Notes: generated by a model from the sequence alone, not told the origin. A stretch of 64,000 nt of DNA from Chloroflexota bacterium (GCA_009773005.1 WOUT01000005.1:87231-151230), one strand, 5' to 3'. Counted from the first letter of the stretch, positions 17,943 to 26,640 are shown. Program-made: numbers and translations.

Positions 17943-18779
17943 TCATTTCGTTTCTTTCCGGTCCGATATGTTACTTCCTTGCCCTGTTCCTGCAATCAAG
18001 GTCAAGTTCAATAGACGTGTTTTTTCTGCCCTTAGCCAGGTTCGATACTGGTATTTATCTATTATTACTTGTCCCGAATTTGTAAAAGCTTCATCAAGGA
18101 AAGGGAGACCAAACCAGATGATACCGAGACCAAACAACACCCCGGATATCAAGCGCATCCAGGCGTTGAAAGATCCCCAAGCATCGCCTGTATAAAAAGT
18201 AGTTGCAAAAATATCATTGGTCAATGTAGCCAGCCAGATATTTGAGTCGCGGAATCCTTGACCAATACCTGCAAAGTCACTGATCAAATGAGTCGTTCCG
18301 TCAATTGCCATTGGCAAAAGCATTAAGAAAGCCCCCCACCAAGGCAACTGTAAGTTCTTTTTCCTGAAAACTCCCCAGAGAATCCCAAAACCCCAGAGGC
18401 TTGTGTACATAGACACCATCCGGTCAGACCAGCCAACTTTCCAACCCATTTGTGAATTTCCCGCAAACTGCCGTAGGAATGCGATGTTATCTGTGTTTTG
18501 CCAGGCGGACTGTATTTCGGGAAGGGTATAGGATATTTTGGAACCAAAGAGGAAATAAGAGCGTTCGGGTAATTGATGACAGAGGAAGGAGTACACCCAA
18601 TAGATTGCCTTTCCTAGAATAGTCCACCCAATAGACATAAAAACAGGTGCCAGGAATGGAAGAATCACAAATATCCCCAGAAATACGTTCACAACGGCTA
18701 ACCAGTGCCGGCTCAACCAAAGTGCAAATTGATCAGTTTTCTTTATATGAATCGTTTGTGTTTCGACTAGAGAAGGCAT
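17943..18779 (-). CDS. DUF2085 membrane protein
   Basis: 278 residues with about five membrane helices. The DUF2085 signature is clear: YWVYSFLCHQLPERSYFLFG (conserved Cys-His) and further on MDGTTHLISDF-like residues (MAIDGTTHLISDFAG). Function is unknown; Cys, His and acidic residues at helix ends suggest metal binding. It ends 19 bp before the response regulator gene, in the same transcript. Confidence 0.8.
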   Translation of the reverse strand: MPSLVETQTIHIKKTDQFALWLSRHWLAVVNVFLGIFVILPFLAPVFMSIGWTILGKAIYWVYSFLCHQLPERSYFLFGSKISYTLPEIQSAWQNTDNIAFLRQFAGNSQMGWKVGWSDRMVSMYTSLWGFGILWGVFRKKNLQLPWWGAFLMLLPMAIDGTTHLISDFAGIGQGFRDSNIWLATLTNDIFATTFYTGDAWGSFNAWMRLISGVLFGLGIIWFGLPFLDEAFTNSGQVIIDKYQYRTWLRAEKTRLLNLTLIAGTGQGSNISDRKETK

Positions 18780-18795
18780 ATTGTGGTACTCCGAT

Positions 18796-18828
18796 CTGTG
18801 GCGCGCTCAAATATTGAACGCACCACAG
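18796..18828 (-). terminator. Hairpin between the YtkA-like and DUF2085 genes
   Basis: CTGTGG/CCACAG outer stem with an inner GCG/CGC. No T-run follows, so it may be a processing or pausing element rather than a terminator. Confidence 0.3.
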
Positions 18829-18848
18829 AATTTAAAACTGCATCAGGG

Positions 18849-19241
18849 TTATTGAACTTTTAATTCGAAATCCTTCTTGAAATCCAAATTTTCTTTCCGA
18901 ACGGCAACTGTAATTCTCCATGTTCCTGACATGTTGAAATCTGCTATGATGGCATATATACCATTCCCTTGTTCCGTTGCCGCTCCACCCAATGTCATCC
19001 CGCTCATATCGATATGATCGGCGCTGACTTCCACTTTCGCTCCGGTCAACGGTTGGTCCTTTTGATCTCTGAGATCTAAGACTATTTCGGTTTTCCCTAC
19101 GACCGGCTCAGTTGGGACGGTCTTAAGGGTATTTTTTGCAGGGTCCAATGCAGCAGCCTGTGGTTGTAATGAACTACTGCAGCCCACTAACAGAGTTGCT
19201 AAAATAAGTATTATTCCGATCCATTTCCATTGTTGGTACAT
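18849..19241 (-). CDS. YtkA/FixH-like lipoprotein
   Basis: 130 residues. A lipoprotein signal (ILILATLLVGCSSS, Cys21 lipobox) is followed by one Ig-like YtkA domain: VLDLRDQKDQPLTGAKVEVSADHIDMSGM, GNGIYAIIADFNMSGTWRITV. YtkA-type domains occur with copper chaperones and oxidases; the HIDMSGM stretch has His and Met suited to copper. It lies 18 bp after the multicopper oxidase gene, so they probably work together outside the membrane. Confidence 0.78.
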   Translation of the reverse strand: MYQQWKWIGIILILATLLVGCSSSLQPQAAALDPAKNTLKTVPTEPVVGKTEIVLDLRDQKDQPLTGAKVEVSADHIDMSGMTLGGAATEQGNGIYAIIADFNMSGTWRITVAVRKENLDFKKDFELKVQ

Positions 19242-19259
19242 AGTTGTTTTTCTCCTGGT

Positions 19260-20333
19260 TCAATCAGTAACATTAATCATCAACATCAAGCCGCCTGGCT
19301 CCACATTGTCGTTGGTTGTATGGTGGAGAATGTGGCAGTGCAGTATCCATTGGCCTGTTTCATTGGCAACGAACTCGATGTCATACCGTTCACCCGGTGA
19401 AACCAACACAGTATCTTTGGTTAGTTGGGTTGCTTCTGGGACCGGATGGCCGTCAGTTGCGACAATTTTAAAGGGAACTCCGTGCAAGTGAATTGGGTGA
19501 ACAAACTGACCGATACCCGCCAAGCGCAAGCGGACGAGTTGTCCCTTCTTGACATTGATTGTCTCGGTATTTGGGAATGCCTTCCCATTGATGGTGAAGT
19601 AATTCGGTTCCATGCCTGCCATCGGCATAGCCGCAAAGGTTTGTCCGTTTTTGACTAACCATTCGGAAATCATGAGATTGACATCCACATCAGGTTTGGG
19701 TGTAATCGGTTTTTTGGAGTCAATGACGAAAGGTGCATATAACCCGGCAGAAACCTGAATATCGCCTTCATAATGCGAGTGGTACATGTAAGTACCGGCT
19801 GGTTGGGCGACAAACTCATAAGTAAAGGATTCGCCGGGTTGAACCGGTTTCTGGGTGACATTGGGAATACCATCCATTGCATTGGGCACAGCGATGCCGT
19901 GCCAGTGAATGGTGGTTGGCTCGGGTAGTTCATTTTTTAGGTTTATTCGAACGGTATCGCCTTCAGTCACCCGAATCATCGGCCCCGGCACAGTTCCGTT
20001 ATAAGTCCAAGCGGTTACAGAAACATCTTTTGTAATCGGCCAAATAATCGGTTTAGCAGTCAACTCGAATACTTTAACGTTACCTTCCATGCGAAACAAG
20101 AGCGGTCGTCCACCAACTTTTTCTGTTGCATTTTGAATATTTTCTCCACCGATCGGCTGCATCATATGCGAGCTACCTGAAGAAGTCGTCATCATTCCGG
20201 GTGTTGCTGTCGCACTTATCGTTTTTTCGGAATTGATAAGTATCTCAGACCCAGTTGTATTTCTAGGTGAGCAAGCTGCCAATAGAAACAAACCTGCAGT
20301 GACAACAAGAATAAGCCAACGTATTCTAATTAT
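19260..20333 (-). CDS. Two-domain multicopper oxidase lipoprotein
   Basis: At least 343 residues (from TTG 20291). Copper motifs, numbered from there: HWHG (129-132), YHSHYEG (170-176), HPIHLHG (265-271) and HCHILHH (318-324) with the type 1 Cys319; the first domain lacks a type 1 Cys, which fits a two-domain oxidase with its blue copper in domain 2. The lipobox LLAACS needs a signal peptide, and the frame supplies one only if translation starts upstream: ATA at 20333, 7 bp after AAGGAGG, gives a basic start and hydrophobic stretch before the lipobox. No ATG/GTG/TTG is available there. Probably oxidises Cu(I) or organics outside the cell. Confidence 0.85.
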   Translation of the reverse strand: MIRIRWLILVVTAGLFLLAACSPRNTTGSEILINSEKTISATATPGMMTTSSGSSHMMQPIGGENIQNATEKVGGRPLLFRMEGNVKVFELTAKPIIWPITKDVSVTAWTYNGTVPGPMIRVTEGDTVRINLKNELPEPTTIHWHGIAVPNAMDGIPNVTQKPVQPGESFTYEFVAQPAGTYMYHSHYEGDIQVSAGLYAPFVIDSKKPITPKPDVDVNLMISEWLVKNGQTFAAMPMAGMEPNYFTINGKAFPNTETINVKKGQLVRLRLAGIGQFVHPIHLHGVPFKIVATDGHPVPEATQLTKDTVLVSPGERYDIEFVANETGQWILHCHILHHTTNDNVEPGGLMLMINVTD

Positions 20334-20427
20334 GGTGATTCCTCCTTGGGATTTAACCCATATTTATCTTCTCAAGATTAGACGATTAACCACCAAGAAA
20401 TAAGTGTGTAATAGCTCGGTGTTAAAT

Positions 20428-20442
20428 GGGCAATTATGCCTA
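20428..20442. promoter_or_regulatory. TAGGC-palindrome upstream of the multicopper oxidase
   Basis: GGGCAATTATGCCTA on the plus strand: the right half is perfect, the left has GGGC for AGGC. It lies about 100 bp before the oxidase start and about 60 bp upstream of a possible -10 (TAATCT on the minus strand). Confidence 0.5.
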
Positions 20443-20496
20443 ATATTACTCAAGTTGTAGTCATTTGTCGTAAGGCAGTGTCACCTAATAGTTAAA

Positions 20497-20850
20497 CTAT
20501 TTCATTACCTCTTTGTTTTGGTCTTCCAATGGGTAACTCACAGCAGGAAGTTGAGACAAAAAAACGATAAATCGGGATTGATGTGATCGTTTCAGATCAT
20601 AATCCAGAAATACAGAAGTAAAATTGTCATCCCCGTCTATTACCAGAGTCGCCGGAGGCAGATCGTCTTGTGGGTAGACTAATAAAATGACCCTCCGACA
20701 AAAGCAATTGGAGTACTTGGTAAGGGCTGATAATAAATCAAACGACCGCATCACCGAATATCCTACCGCCGTCAATTGATCAGTTAATTGGTTAACCGTC
20801 CTACTACAATCCTGTTTAATTATTAAAATGGGTTGTTTTCCTGCATTCAT
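20497..20850 (-). CDS. Small protein resembling a degenerate receiver domain
   Basis: 117 residues from ATG 20850; the frame continues to a TTG at 20925, 10 bp after the previous gene. It begins KQPILIIKQDCSRTVNQLTDQLTAVGYSVMRSFDLLSAL, which has the strand-helix-strand rhythm of a response regulator receiver, but the acidic pair is mostly lost and no phospho-acceptor Asp is evident. No DNA-binding domain. Function unknown; ribosome site weak. Confidence 0.45.
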   Translation of the reverse strand: MNAGKQPILIIKQDCSRTVNQLTDQLTAVGYSVMRSFDLLSALTKYSNCFCRRVILLVYPQDDLPPATLVIDGDDNFTSVFLDYDLKRSHQSRFIVFLSQLPAVSYPLEDQNKEVMK

Positions 20851-20934
20851 ATCAATTCTCAAGTTGCAGTTTAAGAAGTCTAAGTAATCTCGAGTAGAGC
20901 AAATAACAGTTTTGCAAGTAAACAATTCTGCCTA

Positions 20935-21228
20935 TCAATGGCATCCGTGTCTTCGATTTTGTGGATCTATATTTTCAACGTGCGCCGCGCTTAATTTATT
21001 GGGCGAATTGGATGGAGTGATTTGGTACTGATTGTCATTTTGCTTGCCATGTCCAGAATGCATCCAGAAATGGCTTAAGATCATAGCCGCAAAAAAGCCA
21101 TATTTTATTACAACACGCGGTTGTACGTTAAATATAAAAGTCGCTATCAGAGCGATCGAAATCCCGGCAATTGCAATAAGACCCAGTGTAGGGATACGAA
21201 ATTTATTTGAAGGGGTGAGCTGCTCCAT
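20935..21228 (-). CDS. Small membrane protein, DUF2933-like
   Basis: 97 residues with two hydrophobic segments (LGLIAIAGISIALIATFIF and YGFFAAMILSHFWMH) and a His-rich tail (SHFWMHSGHG, C-terminal RRHGCH). This layout resembles DUF2933, small membrane proteins found with copper genes; compare 38119-38355. AGGAGGC precedes the ATG. Probably binds metal at the membrane face. Confidence 0.6.
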   Translation of the reverse strand: MEQLTPSNKFRIPTLGLIAIAGISIALIATFIFNVQPRVVIKYGFFAAMILSHFWMHSGHGKQNDNQYQITPSNSPNKLSAAHVENIDPQNRRHGCH

Positions 21229-21378
21229 GAAAAGCCTCCTTTGTACTACAAATATAGTGGGTCAGAAGACTTGCGAAAAGCGCTGTTCAGCGTGTTTAAA
21301 CGTCAGCAGAAATGCCTATATTGGGATGAATTGGTTATATTCGAAGCATTGGCTTGGTGAAAATCTCCACCCAAATGT

Positions 21379-21420
21379 AAAAAACAACCTGACTAAAACT
21401 TCTCAGTCAGGTTGTTTTTT
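21379..21420 (-). terminator. Strong intrinsic terminator
   Basis: AACAACCTGACT/AGTCAGGTTGTT 12-bp stem flanked by A-run and T-run on opposite sides, so it can act in both directions. It ends the leftward operon whose last gene is the methyltransferase (stop at 21466). Confidence 0.85.
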
Positions 21421-21465
21421 CAGTTCGACACCCGGAAAGATAAAAATACTTGTTTAATTATAGGC

Positions 21466-22107
21466 TCAATATAAGGATTGATAATAGATCAGTTCTCCAA
21501 AGACCGTGTTGAAATGCTTTGATTCAATGATCTCGGAGAATCCTGCCTGGTGAAGCATTATTGGTATTAGACCACGGATATTATCTCCTGCTTCTTCCAG
21601 CCTTGAAATTAGAATCGAGACTAGGCGCATTCCGAGGTTCGTCGGCTTTCCAAAATCCAGCAGGTGAAACTCTCCACTTGGTTTCAAGACCCTAAAAACC
21701 TCGCAAAAAGTTTTAAGTTTATTTTGAGCCGTCAGGTGATGGATCATCAGACTGGAGATGACACGGTCGTATGAAGCAGGCGGGTATGGCAATTCATAAG
21801 CTAGTCCTTTCTCCCACTCGATATCCAAACCAACGGCATCAGCTTTACTTCTGGCAATTTGAAGCACTGCTGGATCGCCATCCAGACCAAACAATTCAAT
21901 TTGAGGAAGAAACTGTTTGATCTGGATAGTCAAAGTGCCAGTGCCGCAACCAAGGTCCAGTACCTTTTGACCAGCTTCCAGGTGGGAATGTTCCACAAGA
22001 TAGCGCTTGAAGGTTTCTTCTCGCATTCCCCATTTGAGCAACGGGTCATAAAGAGGGGTCAACCAGTTTTGATTTAAAGCAGGAATGTACTTTTCATTTT
22101 TTTTCAT
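21466..22107 (-). CDS. Class I SAM-dependent methyltransferase
   Basis: 213 residues. Motif I is VLDLGCGTGTLTIQIKQ near residue 50, with acidic ELFGLDGDP after the next strand and DRVISSLMIHHLT at motif IV. The overall type is the UbiE/MenG-like Methyltransf_11 family. The substrate cannot be told. It starts 4 bp after the CcdA-like gene and is the last gene of that operon; in this setting modification of a metalloid or quinone is possible. Confidence 0.82.
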   Translation of the reverse strand: MKKNEKYIPALNQNWLTPLYDPLLKWGMREETFKRYLVEHSHLEAGQKVLDLGCGTGTLTIQIKQFLPQIELFGLDGDPAVLQIARSKADAVGLDIEWEKGLAYELPYPPASYDRVISSLMIHHLTAQNKLKTFCEVFRVLKPSGEFHLLDFGKPTNLGMRLVSILISRLEEAGDNIRGLIPIMLHQAGFSEIIESKHFNTVFGELIYYQSLY

Positions 22108-22111
22108 TGAA

Positions 22112-22933
22112 TCACACCGTTGAGAGAATGATCAACCCCATTACAACCACCCCACCGCCTAACACAAGGCGCACCCATTCTTTGTGGTGCAGGTTCCAAT
22201 GAGCCAGACGGTTAAGAGTTGGACGGGCAGAAGCCAGGATCAAGATTACCACTAGCGGGAGGATAAAAATGAAGTTATATAGTAAAAGGTAACCATACCC
22301 AAGCATGGCAGTGGGTTGGAGTGCCAGGAGGCTGAGCACACCAAGATAAACCGCACCGCTGCATGGTACAGTACAGAGACCGATTAGAAATCCACCGACA
22401 ATCAGAGCAGGCACAGTCGCTTTTTGAGCAGACTTTCGGGCGATCTCGCTAATCTTACCGGGTGCTTGAAGTTTCCATCCCCAATCCGGGAGGAAGAAAT
22501 CCTTGATCATCCATAAACCAATCAAGATTGCCACTAATGCTCCAAGACGAGCAGGCAAATGCTGGCGAGTAAAGAATTCTGCCGCTTTCAGTAAACCGAC
22601 ACCCAGCGCGAGATAAGTCAGGAATACAGCGCCGATGTATATGCTACCCATCCCAACCAGGCGAGCGCGCGTGGCTGCAACATTTTGTTCTCCGGCTTTC
22701 AATGTCGTGAGCAAGGCAGTGATGAACAATAGCAGCACCGTGAAAGCACAGGGGTTGATTCCATCCACTGCTCCCGCTATGATCACTGTCGGGAGAGTGA
22801 TGGCAGGCAAGTAGCTTTGCATAGCCATATCGGGCGCGTTCGGATGCCAGAAACCCGCTAGACCAATCGTGCCTAAAGCCAGGATGCCCAAGACTAACAG
22901 AATCAGGTTACGACGGAGACTAGGAGAAGTCAT
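22112..22933 (-). CDS. CcdA/DsbD-like membrane protein with paired Cys
   Basis: 273 residues, seven or so membrane helices. Two helix-embedded motifs, IAGAVDGINPCAFTVLLLF and GLCTVPCSGAVYLGVLSLL, carry the Cys residues typical of CcdA-type thiol transporters or of the related copper/mercury transporters. I chose ATG 22933 (AAGGAT upstream), 4 bp after the cupredoxin stop; a TTG at 22948 would overlap it. It probably moves reducing power across the membrane for the neighbouring cupredoxin or Cys-rich lipoproteins. Confidence 0.8.
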   Translation of the reverse strand: MTSPSLRRNLILLVLGILALGTIGLAGFWHPNAPDMAMQSYLPAITLPTVIIAGAVDGINPCAFTVLLLFITALLTTLKAGEQNVAATRARLVGMGSIYIGAVFLTYLALGVGLLKAAEFFTRQHLPARLGALVAILIGLWMIKDFFLPDWGWKLQAPGKISEIARKSAQKATVPALIVGGFLIGLCTVPCSGAVYLGVLSLLALQPTAMLGYGYLLLYNFIFILPLVVILILASARPTLNRLAHWNLHHKEWVRLVLGGGVVVMGLIILSTV

Positions 22934-22937
22934 GTCG

Positions 22938-23399
22938 CTATCCTTCAACGATTAACTTGCCATTCATTGTCGGGTTGGCGCGACCACCGCAGCAAATGTC
23001 ACAGTAAAAAACATATGTGCCAGGTTTGGTTGGGATGAAGGTCGTCATAGCAGATCCCTCTGGGGGAGCTACAACATTTGCGTTGAAATCGTCAACTGCC
23101 CATTGGTGTTTACCGCCGCCATCCGTGTGATGTGAATTGTCCAAGCTGCGCAGTCGGATCGTAACCGGTTCACCGACTTTTACCCGGATTTCGTCTTTAT
23201 CAAAACCACCCATATCAGCGGAAATATCAATTACATTCTCTGCCACCGGTAAAGGTGGTTTATAGAAGGCATTGAACAGTAATGTTCCTGCCAAACCAAG
23301 CACGATTACAGCAATTACAAGAAAACCGAACTTTTTTAGACGCTGCTGTTTACGGTGGCGAGTTTTGCGAGTCGCTTTATGTTTAATGTTTTCATTCAT
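22938..23399 (-). CDS. Membrane-anchored cupredoxin with Cys-rich site
   Basis: 153 residues. Basic N-terminus and one membrane helix (about 27-45), then a cupredoxin domain: IRVKVGEPVTIRLRSLDNSHHTDGGG and YVFYCDICCGGRANPTMNGKLIVEG. The C-x2-C-C-x7-M arrangement plus paired His resembles, but does not equal, the CuA ligand set of oxidase subunit II. Extracytoplasmic copper binding or electron transfer is likely. It starts 12 bp after a 43-residue membrane protein. Confidence 0.82.
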   Translation of the reverse strand: MNENIKHKATRKTRHRKQQRLKKFGFLVIAVIVLGLAGTLLFNAFYKPPLPVAENVIDISADMGGFDKDEIRVKVGEPVTIRLRSLDNSHHTDGGGKHQWAVDDFNANVVAPPEGSAMTTFIPTKPGTYVFYCDICCGGRANPTMNGKLIVEG

Positions 23400-23411
23400 A
23401 GCGAAGCTTTC

Positions 23412-23543
23412 TTATTTCCAGAATTGCGAGATGCTTTGTACAAAAAGAAAAATTCCTATTCCTAAAATTATGCTCACCAAGAGGTAGTAGGCTACTTTTT
23501 GTAACCTCGAGGATTGGAATAATTTACCATGATTGGTTTCCAT
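23412..23543 (-). CDS. 43-residue single-helix membrane protein
   Basis: A short gene with ATG at 23543, preceded by GGAGG at 9 bp, and stop at 23412. It begins METNHGKLFQSSRLQKVAYY and continues with one hydrophobic helix (LLVSIILGIGIFLFV) and a short SISQFWK tail. It fits exactly between lgt (21 bp) and the cupredoxin gene (12 bp). Perhaps a small subunit of the cupredoxin or CcdA complex. Confidence 0.6.
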   Translation of the reverse strand: METNHGKLFQSSRLQKVAYYLLVSIILGIGIFLFVQSISQFWK

Positions 23544-23564
23544 TTTATACGACCTCCAATGACA

Positions 23565-24356
23565 TCAAACTTTCATGTAGGACTGCCGGAATTTCAATGT
23601 TGTGATTGCGAGCAGAGGCAGGCTGACCGCGAACACCAGCACGCTGATAATTTGAGCCTGGTTTAGACCCATGGCGATGACCTTGTAAGAGCTGGTAAAA
23701 GCTATAAAAAAACGCATAGAGGAATACAACACCAAATAAATCAAAGTCAAGACCCCGTCAGGCAAGTTTTTCTTACGCAAACTCCATAACAAAGCAAAGA
23801 TCGACAAGTTCATTAAGATTTCATAAACAGGGGTTGGGGTATAGTAAACACCAAGTTGGGGAACCATTGCATCTGGACTGGTATAAGCAAATCCAAAAGG
23901 ACCATCTGTCGGTTTGCCGACCGCATCACCGGTAATGATGCAAGCGATCCTCCCGATAGCCTGTCCTAAAACAACGCCAGGTACCAGTGCATCTAATAAA
24001 CGCGGCAATCCCCAGTGCTGGACGCGAGCCAGGATAGCGGCAGCAATCAAACCCCCTATTACTCCACCCCAGATAGCCAATCCACCCTCCCAGATGTATA
24101 GTGCACGAATTGGGTTAGCAGCGTATTCGTCCGGCCAGTGGTCAATGACATGGAACACGCGGGCGCCGATTAAACCGGCAATCACAACCCAAAGCAGGCT
24201 GTTGGCGACATCCTCTGTATTAAATCCTTTTCGGCCTGCTTCACGCATTGCGATCCAGACACCAATAAACATGGCCGCCGTTACGATCAGGCTGTACCAG
24301 CGCAGATGAAAGTGACCTATTGAAAAAAGAATTGGATCAATCGAAATTGTAAGCAT
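23565..24356 (-). CDS. lgt: Phosphatidylglycerol:prolipoprotein diacylglyceryl transferase
   Basis: 263 residues, about seven membrane helices. Family hallmarks: FSIGHFHLRWYSLI with the essential His region, FHVIDHWPDEYAANP, IWEGGLAIWGGVIGG and the Lgt signature GQAIGRIACIITGDAVGKPT. It transfers diacylglycerol to the lipobox Cys of prolipoproteins. It is embedded in the copper/redox operon, which encodes several lipoproteins, so this may be a dedicated second copy. Confidence 0.93.
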   Translation of the reverse strand: MLTISIDPILFSIGHFHLRWYSLIVTAAMFIGVWIAMREAGRKGFNTEDVANSLLWVVIAGLIGARVFHVIDHWPDEYAANPIRALYIWEGGLAIWGGVIGGLIAAAILARVQHWGLPRLLDALVPGVVLGQAIGRIACIITGDAVGKPTDGPFGFAYTSPDAMVPQLGVYYTPTPVYEILMNLSIFALLWSLRKKNLPDGVLTLIYLVLYSSMRFFIAFTSSYKVIAMGLNQAQIISVLVFAVSLPLLAITTLKFRQSYMKV

Positions 24357-24375
24357 GTAACCTTTTTAATTTCTT

Positions 24376-24402
24376 CCCCGTTTGAAATGCCGTCAAACGG
24401 GG
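24376..24402 (-). terminator. Hairpin between YHS gene and lgt
   Basis: Perfect 10-bp stem CCCCGTTTGA/TCAAACGGGG with a 7-nt loop, 26 bp past the YHS stop. The following minus-strand sequence is A/T-rich but has no clean T-run, so partial read-through into lgt is likely. Confidence 0.5.
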
Positions 24403-24427
24403 AATTTAGGGAGGGAATTGATGGTTT

Positions 24428-24598
24428 TTATTGGCAGCAGTGCTTGGTCTCTGCCTTTTGCACATATTTCTGAGGTTCATTATCGAAAGCTTTCTTGCAG
24501 CCTTGCGAGCAGAAATAGTAGGTCTTTCCCTGGTAGTCCGATTTACCGGCGGCTGTTGTTGGATCAACATCCATTCCGCAGACTGGGTCTTTTGCCAT
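24428..24598 (-). CDS. 56-residue YHS-domain protein
   Basis: ATG at 24598 after AAGGAGAAAAAACT. The protein is a complete YHS domain: it starts MAKDPVCGMDVDP, continues with TYYFCSQGCKKAF and ends KHCCQ, so it has five Cys. YHS domains bind metal ions, typically copper, and one is fused to CopA in this same island (14371-17028). A role as small cytoplasmic copper chaperone is likely. Too short for ordinary ORF cut-offs. Confidence 0.85.
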   Translation of the reverse strand: MAKDPVCGMDVDPTTAAGKSDYQGKTYYFCSQGCKKAFDNEPQKYVQKAETKHCCQ

Positions 24599-24710
24599 AG
24601 TTTTTTCTCCTTCTGATAATTTATATATCCTGATTGTCGGCTATCCACCTTCAATGCCAGTATACGGCACCGTATTTAGATAGAACAGCGCCAAGTTGCC
24701 GGATTTAGGC

Positions 24711-24726
24711 TAAGCGTTTTTGCCTA
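24711..24726. promoter_or_regulatory. TAGGC-palindrome upstream of the YHS gene
   Basis: On the minus strand TAGGCAAAAACGCTTA, matching TAGGC-N6-GCYTA exactly, about 115 bp before the YHS start. Confidence 0.5.
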
Positions 24727-24888
24727 TTATTCAGTTTCTTGGGTATATCCGGGTATATTTAATTACCAACTATGGTCCAATGAATGTTTGGAGAAAAATC
24801 AGCAAAAGGTAGAAATGAATTTACAGAAAAGACCAGTCCGTTCAGATTTTAATAATTTATGAGAAAGAGATGGTATTGCGCTTTCACG

Positions 24889-26640
24889 TTACTCATGGTT
24901 TTGGTTGGCAGAATATGATAATCGAATCGAGATATTCGTGCCTTTTCCTGGATTTGATGCAATATTTAGATCAGCGTTTATCAGATCAGCCCGCTCTTGC
25001 AATCCCAATAGACCAAAATGTCCTTTTTCTGGAAACTCCGCCGGGTTAGTTGGGACAACAAACCCCTTACCGTCGTCTCGAATTTTTACGGTGAGATCGG
25101 TGCCGGTAAATTCCATGTCTACCCATGCGTGTTTTGCACTGGAATGGTGAATCACATTATTAAGCGACTCTTGAACCATGCGATATAATGACATCTCACT
25201 TTGTGGGTCCAAGCGGCGTTCCTGTCCCATGGAGGTAAAGGTAGTTGGTATATTGGCAGACTGTTCCATTTCGCCAACTAACATTTCCAACGACGCGACT
25301 AATCCCAAATCTTCAAGGTAGATTGGTCGCAAACCTCGGATCATTCGGCGCAAGTTCGTCATCGATTGCTGCACCATAATTTGCAATTCACTCAATGAAT
25401 TTTTTTGTGTTTCTGGAGAATTTATTAAGACCATCTGAATCCGTTGATTTAGGGCGATTAAGGACTGGGTGGTATCGTCATGCAGTTCACGTGCCAGGCT
25501 GCGGCGCTCATTTTCGATGCCGGCCGTAATCGCGCCAATGTAGCTCCTCAGGCTTTGTTGAGCTGCTTTCAGTTTATCAGCCATTTCTATCAATTCTGAC
25601 TGCAAGTTGCGAATTTCCTCAATACCTCCAACCGGTTGATGAATGGGATCAAAATCCCCCATGGCTAAACTGGCAGCTTGTTTCTCTAAATTTTGCAGAG
25701 GCGTAACGATCCGGCGAGCTCCAAACCATATCGCAAGAAGCGCCAGCAGAAATACAGGTACGATCACCAAAGGCGCAGATTGGGTAGTGATCAGGTAAGG
25801 GCTGGCTATATCCTCCCATGCCTCCTCGATTACTAACCCCCACCCGATTGCAGAGATGGGATTAAATGCGACAACATGCTCTCCTTCGCTGCCTTGATAG
25901 AAATTGATCCCGCTTTCACCGTTCAGAACTTCCTGAATTCCCGGGTGTGAGGGAACGCTTTCATCGATTTTGAATGGACCCCCTCGATAAAGCACATCAA
26001 AATTTCCTATTGTTTTAGCGGGGCTCACGACTAAAACCGTAGTCTGTCCGGAACTTGCTAAACTCCCGATTGCATTTTCGATAAACCGATCTGGAGAAAA
26101 AGCTCCAACCAGCACCTTATGCTGGTCTGTGAGAATTCCAATAAAGATGTAGGAATGGGGATTTCCAGGCGGTGAGATCAGGGGTGAAAATGTCGGATGG
26201 CTTATGTTTTCCAATGTCTTATTGAAGGTATCAGAGATTTGGGTTGGGATGGTTTGCCAATCGATCTGGGTTGTGGAAGAATGGATCAGGCTACCATCGG
26301 TATGATAGAGGGCAATTCCACCATCGAAAATGGAAGAAATTTCCTCCTTGCTTAGGAGCAGAGAAGTAAAATCGGATTTTCCGCTTAAATTGCGCGATAA
26401 AATCTGGATCATACTGGTCATGTGAGAGATTTCCCGCTCTAGGGAACTGGATGCGGCACGCACAGTTCTGAGATCCCTGTCGCCCACCAGGCTGCGCATG
26501 GCATCATGATGAAGCGTCTGACTTCCAAAAGCAACTGCCAAGAGAAGCCCGGTCAACGGGAGAACAATGATTAAGAATAATTGGAGAGTAAATCCCCTCC
26601 AATTGGATTTCTTATTGGGTGGGTGATTAAATCCTGACAA
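24889..26640 (-). CDS. NarL-type sensor histidine kinase with extracytoplasmic sensor
   Basis: About 583 residues. Two membrane helices (near residues 20-40 and 290-310) flank a 250-residue extracytoplasmic sensor of dCache type. Then HAMP, and a HisKA_3 dimerisation helix ENERRSLARELHDDTTQ with the phospho-accepting His (396 when counted from TTG 26667), and an HATPase domain with VQESLNNVIHHSSAKHA and IRDDGKGFVVP. Start: TTG at 26640 follows GAAAGGTG; another TTG lies at 26667. It follows the response regulator gene (26694) by about 50 bp and is its likely partner. Confidence 0.87.
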   Translation of the reverse strand: MSGFNHPPNKKSNWRGFTLQLFLIIVLPLTGLLLAVAFGSQTLHHDAMRSLVGDRDLRTVRAASSSLEREISHMTSMIQILSRNLSGKSDFTSLLLSKEEISSIFDGGIALYHTDGSLIHSSTTQIDWQTIPTQISDTFNKTLENISHPTFSPLISPPGNPHSYIFIGILTDQHKVLVGAFSPDRFIENAIGSLASSGQTTVLVVSPAKTIGNFDVLYRGGPFKIDESVPSHPGIQEVLNGESGINFYQGSEGEHVVAFNPISAIGWGLVIEEAWEDIASPYLITTQSAPLVIVPVFLLALLAIWFGARRIVTPLQNLEKQAASLAMGDFDPIHQPVGGIEEIRNLQSELIEMADKLKAAQQSLRSYIGAITAGIENERRSLARELHDDTTQSLIALNQRIQMVLINSPETQKNSLSELQIMVQQSMTNLRRMIRGLRPIYLEDLGLVASLEMLVGEMEQSANIPTTFTSMGQERRLDPQSEMSLYRMVQESLNNVIHHSSAKHAWVDMEFTGTDLTVKIRDDGKGFVVPTNPAEFPEKGHFGLLGLQERADLINADLNIASNPGKGTNISIRLSYSANQNHE

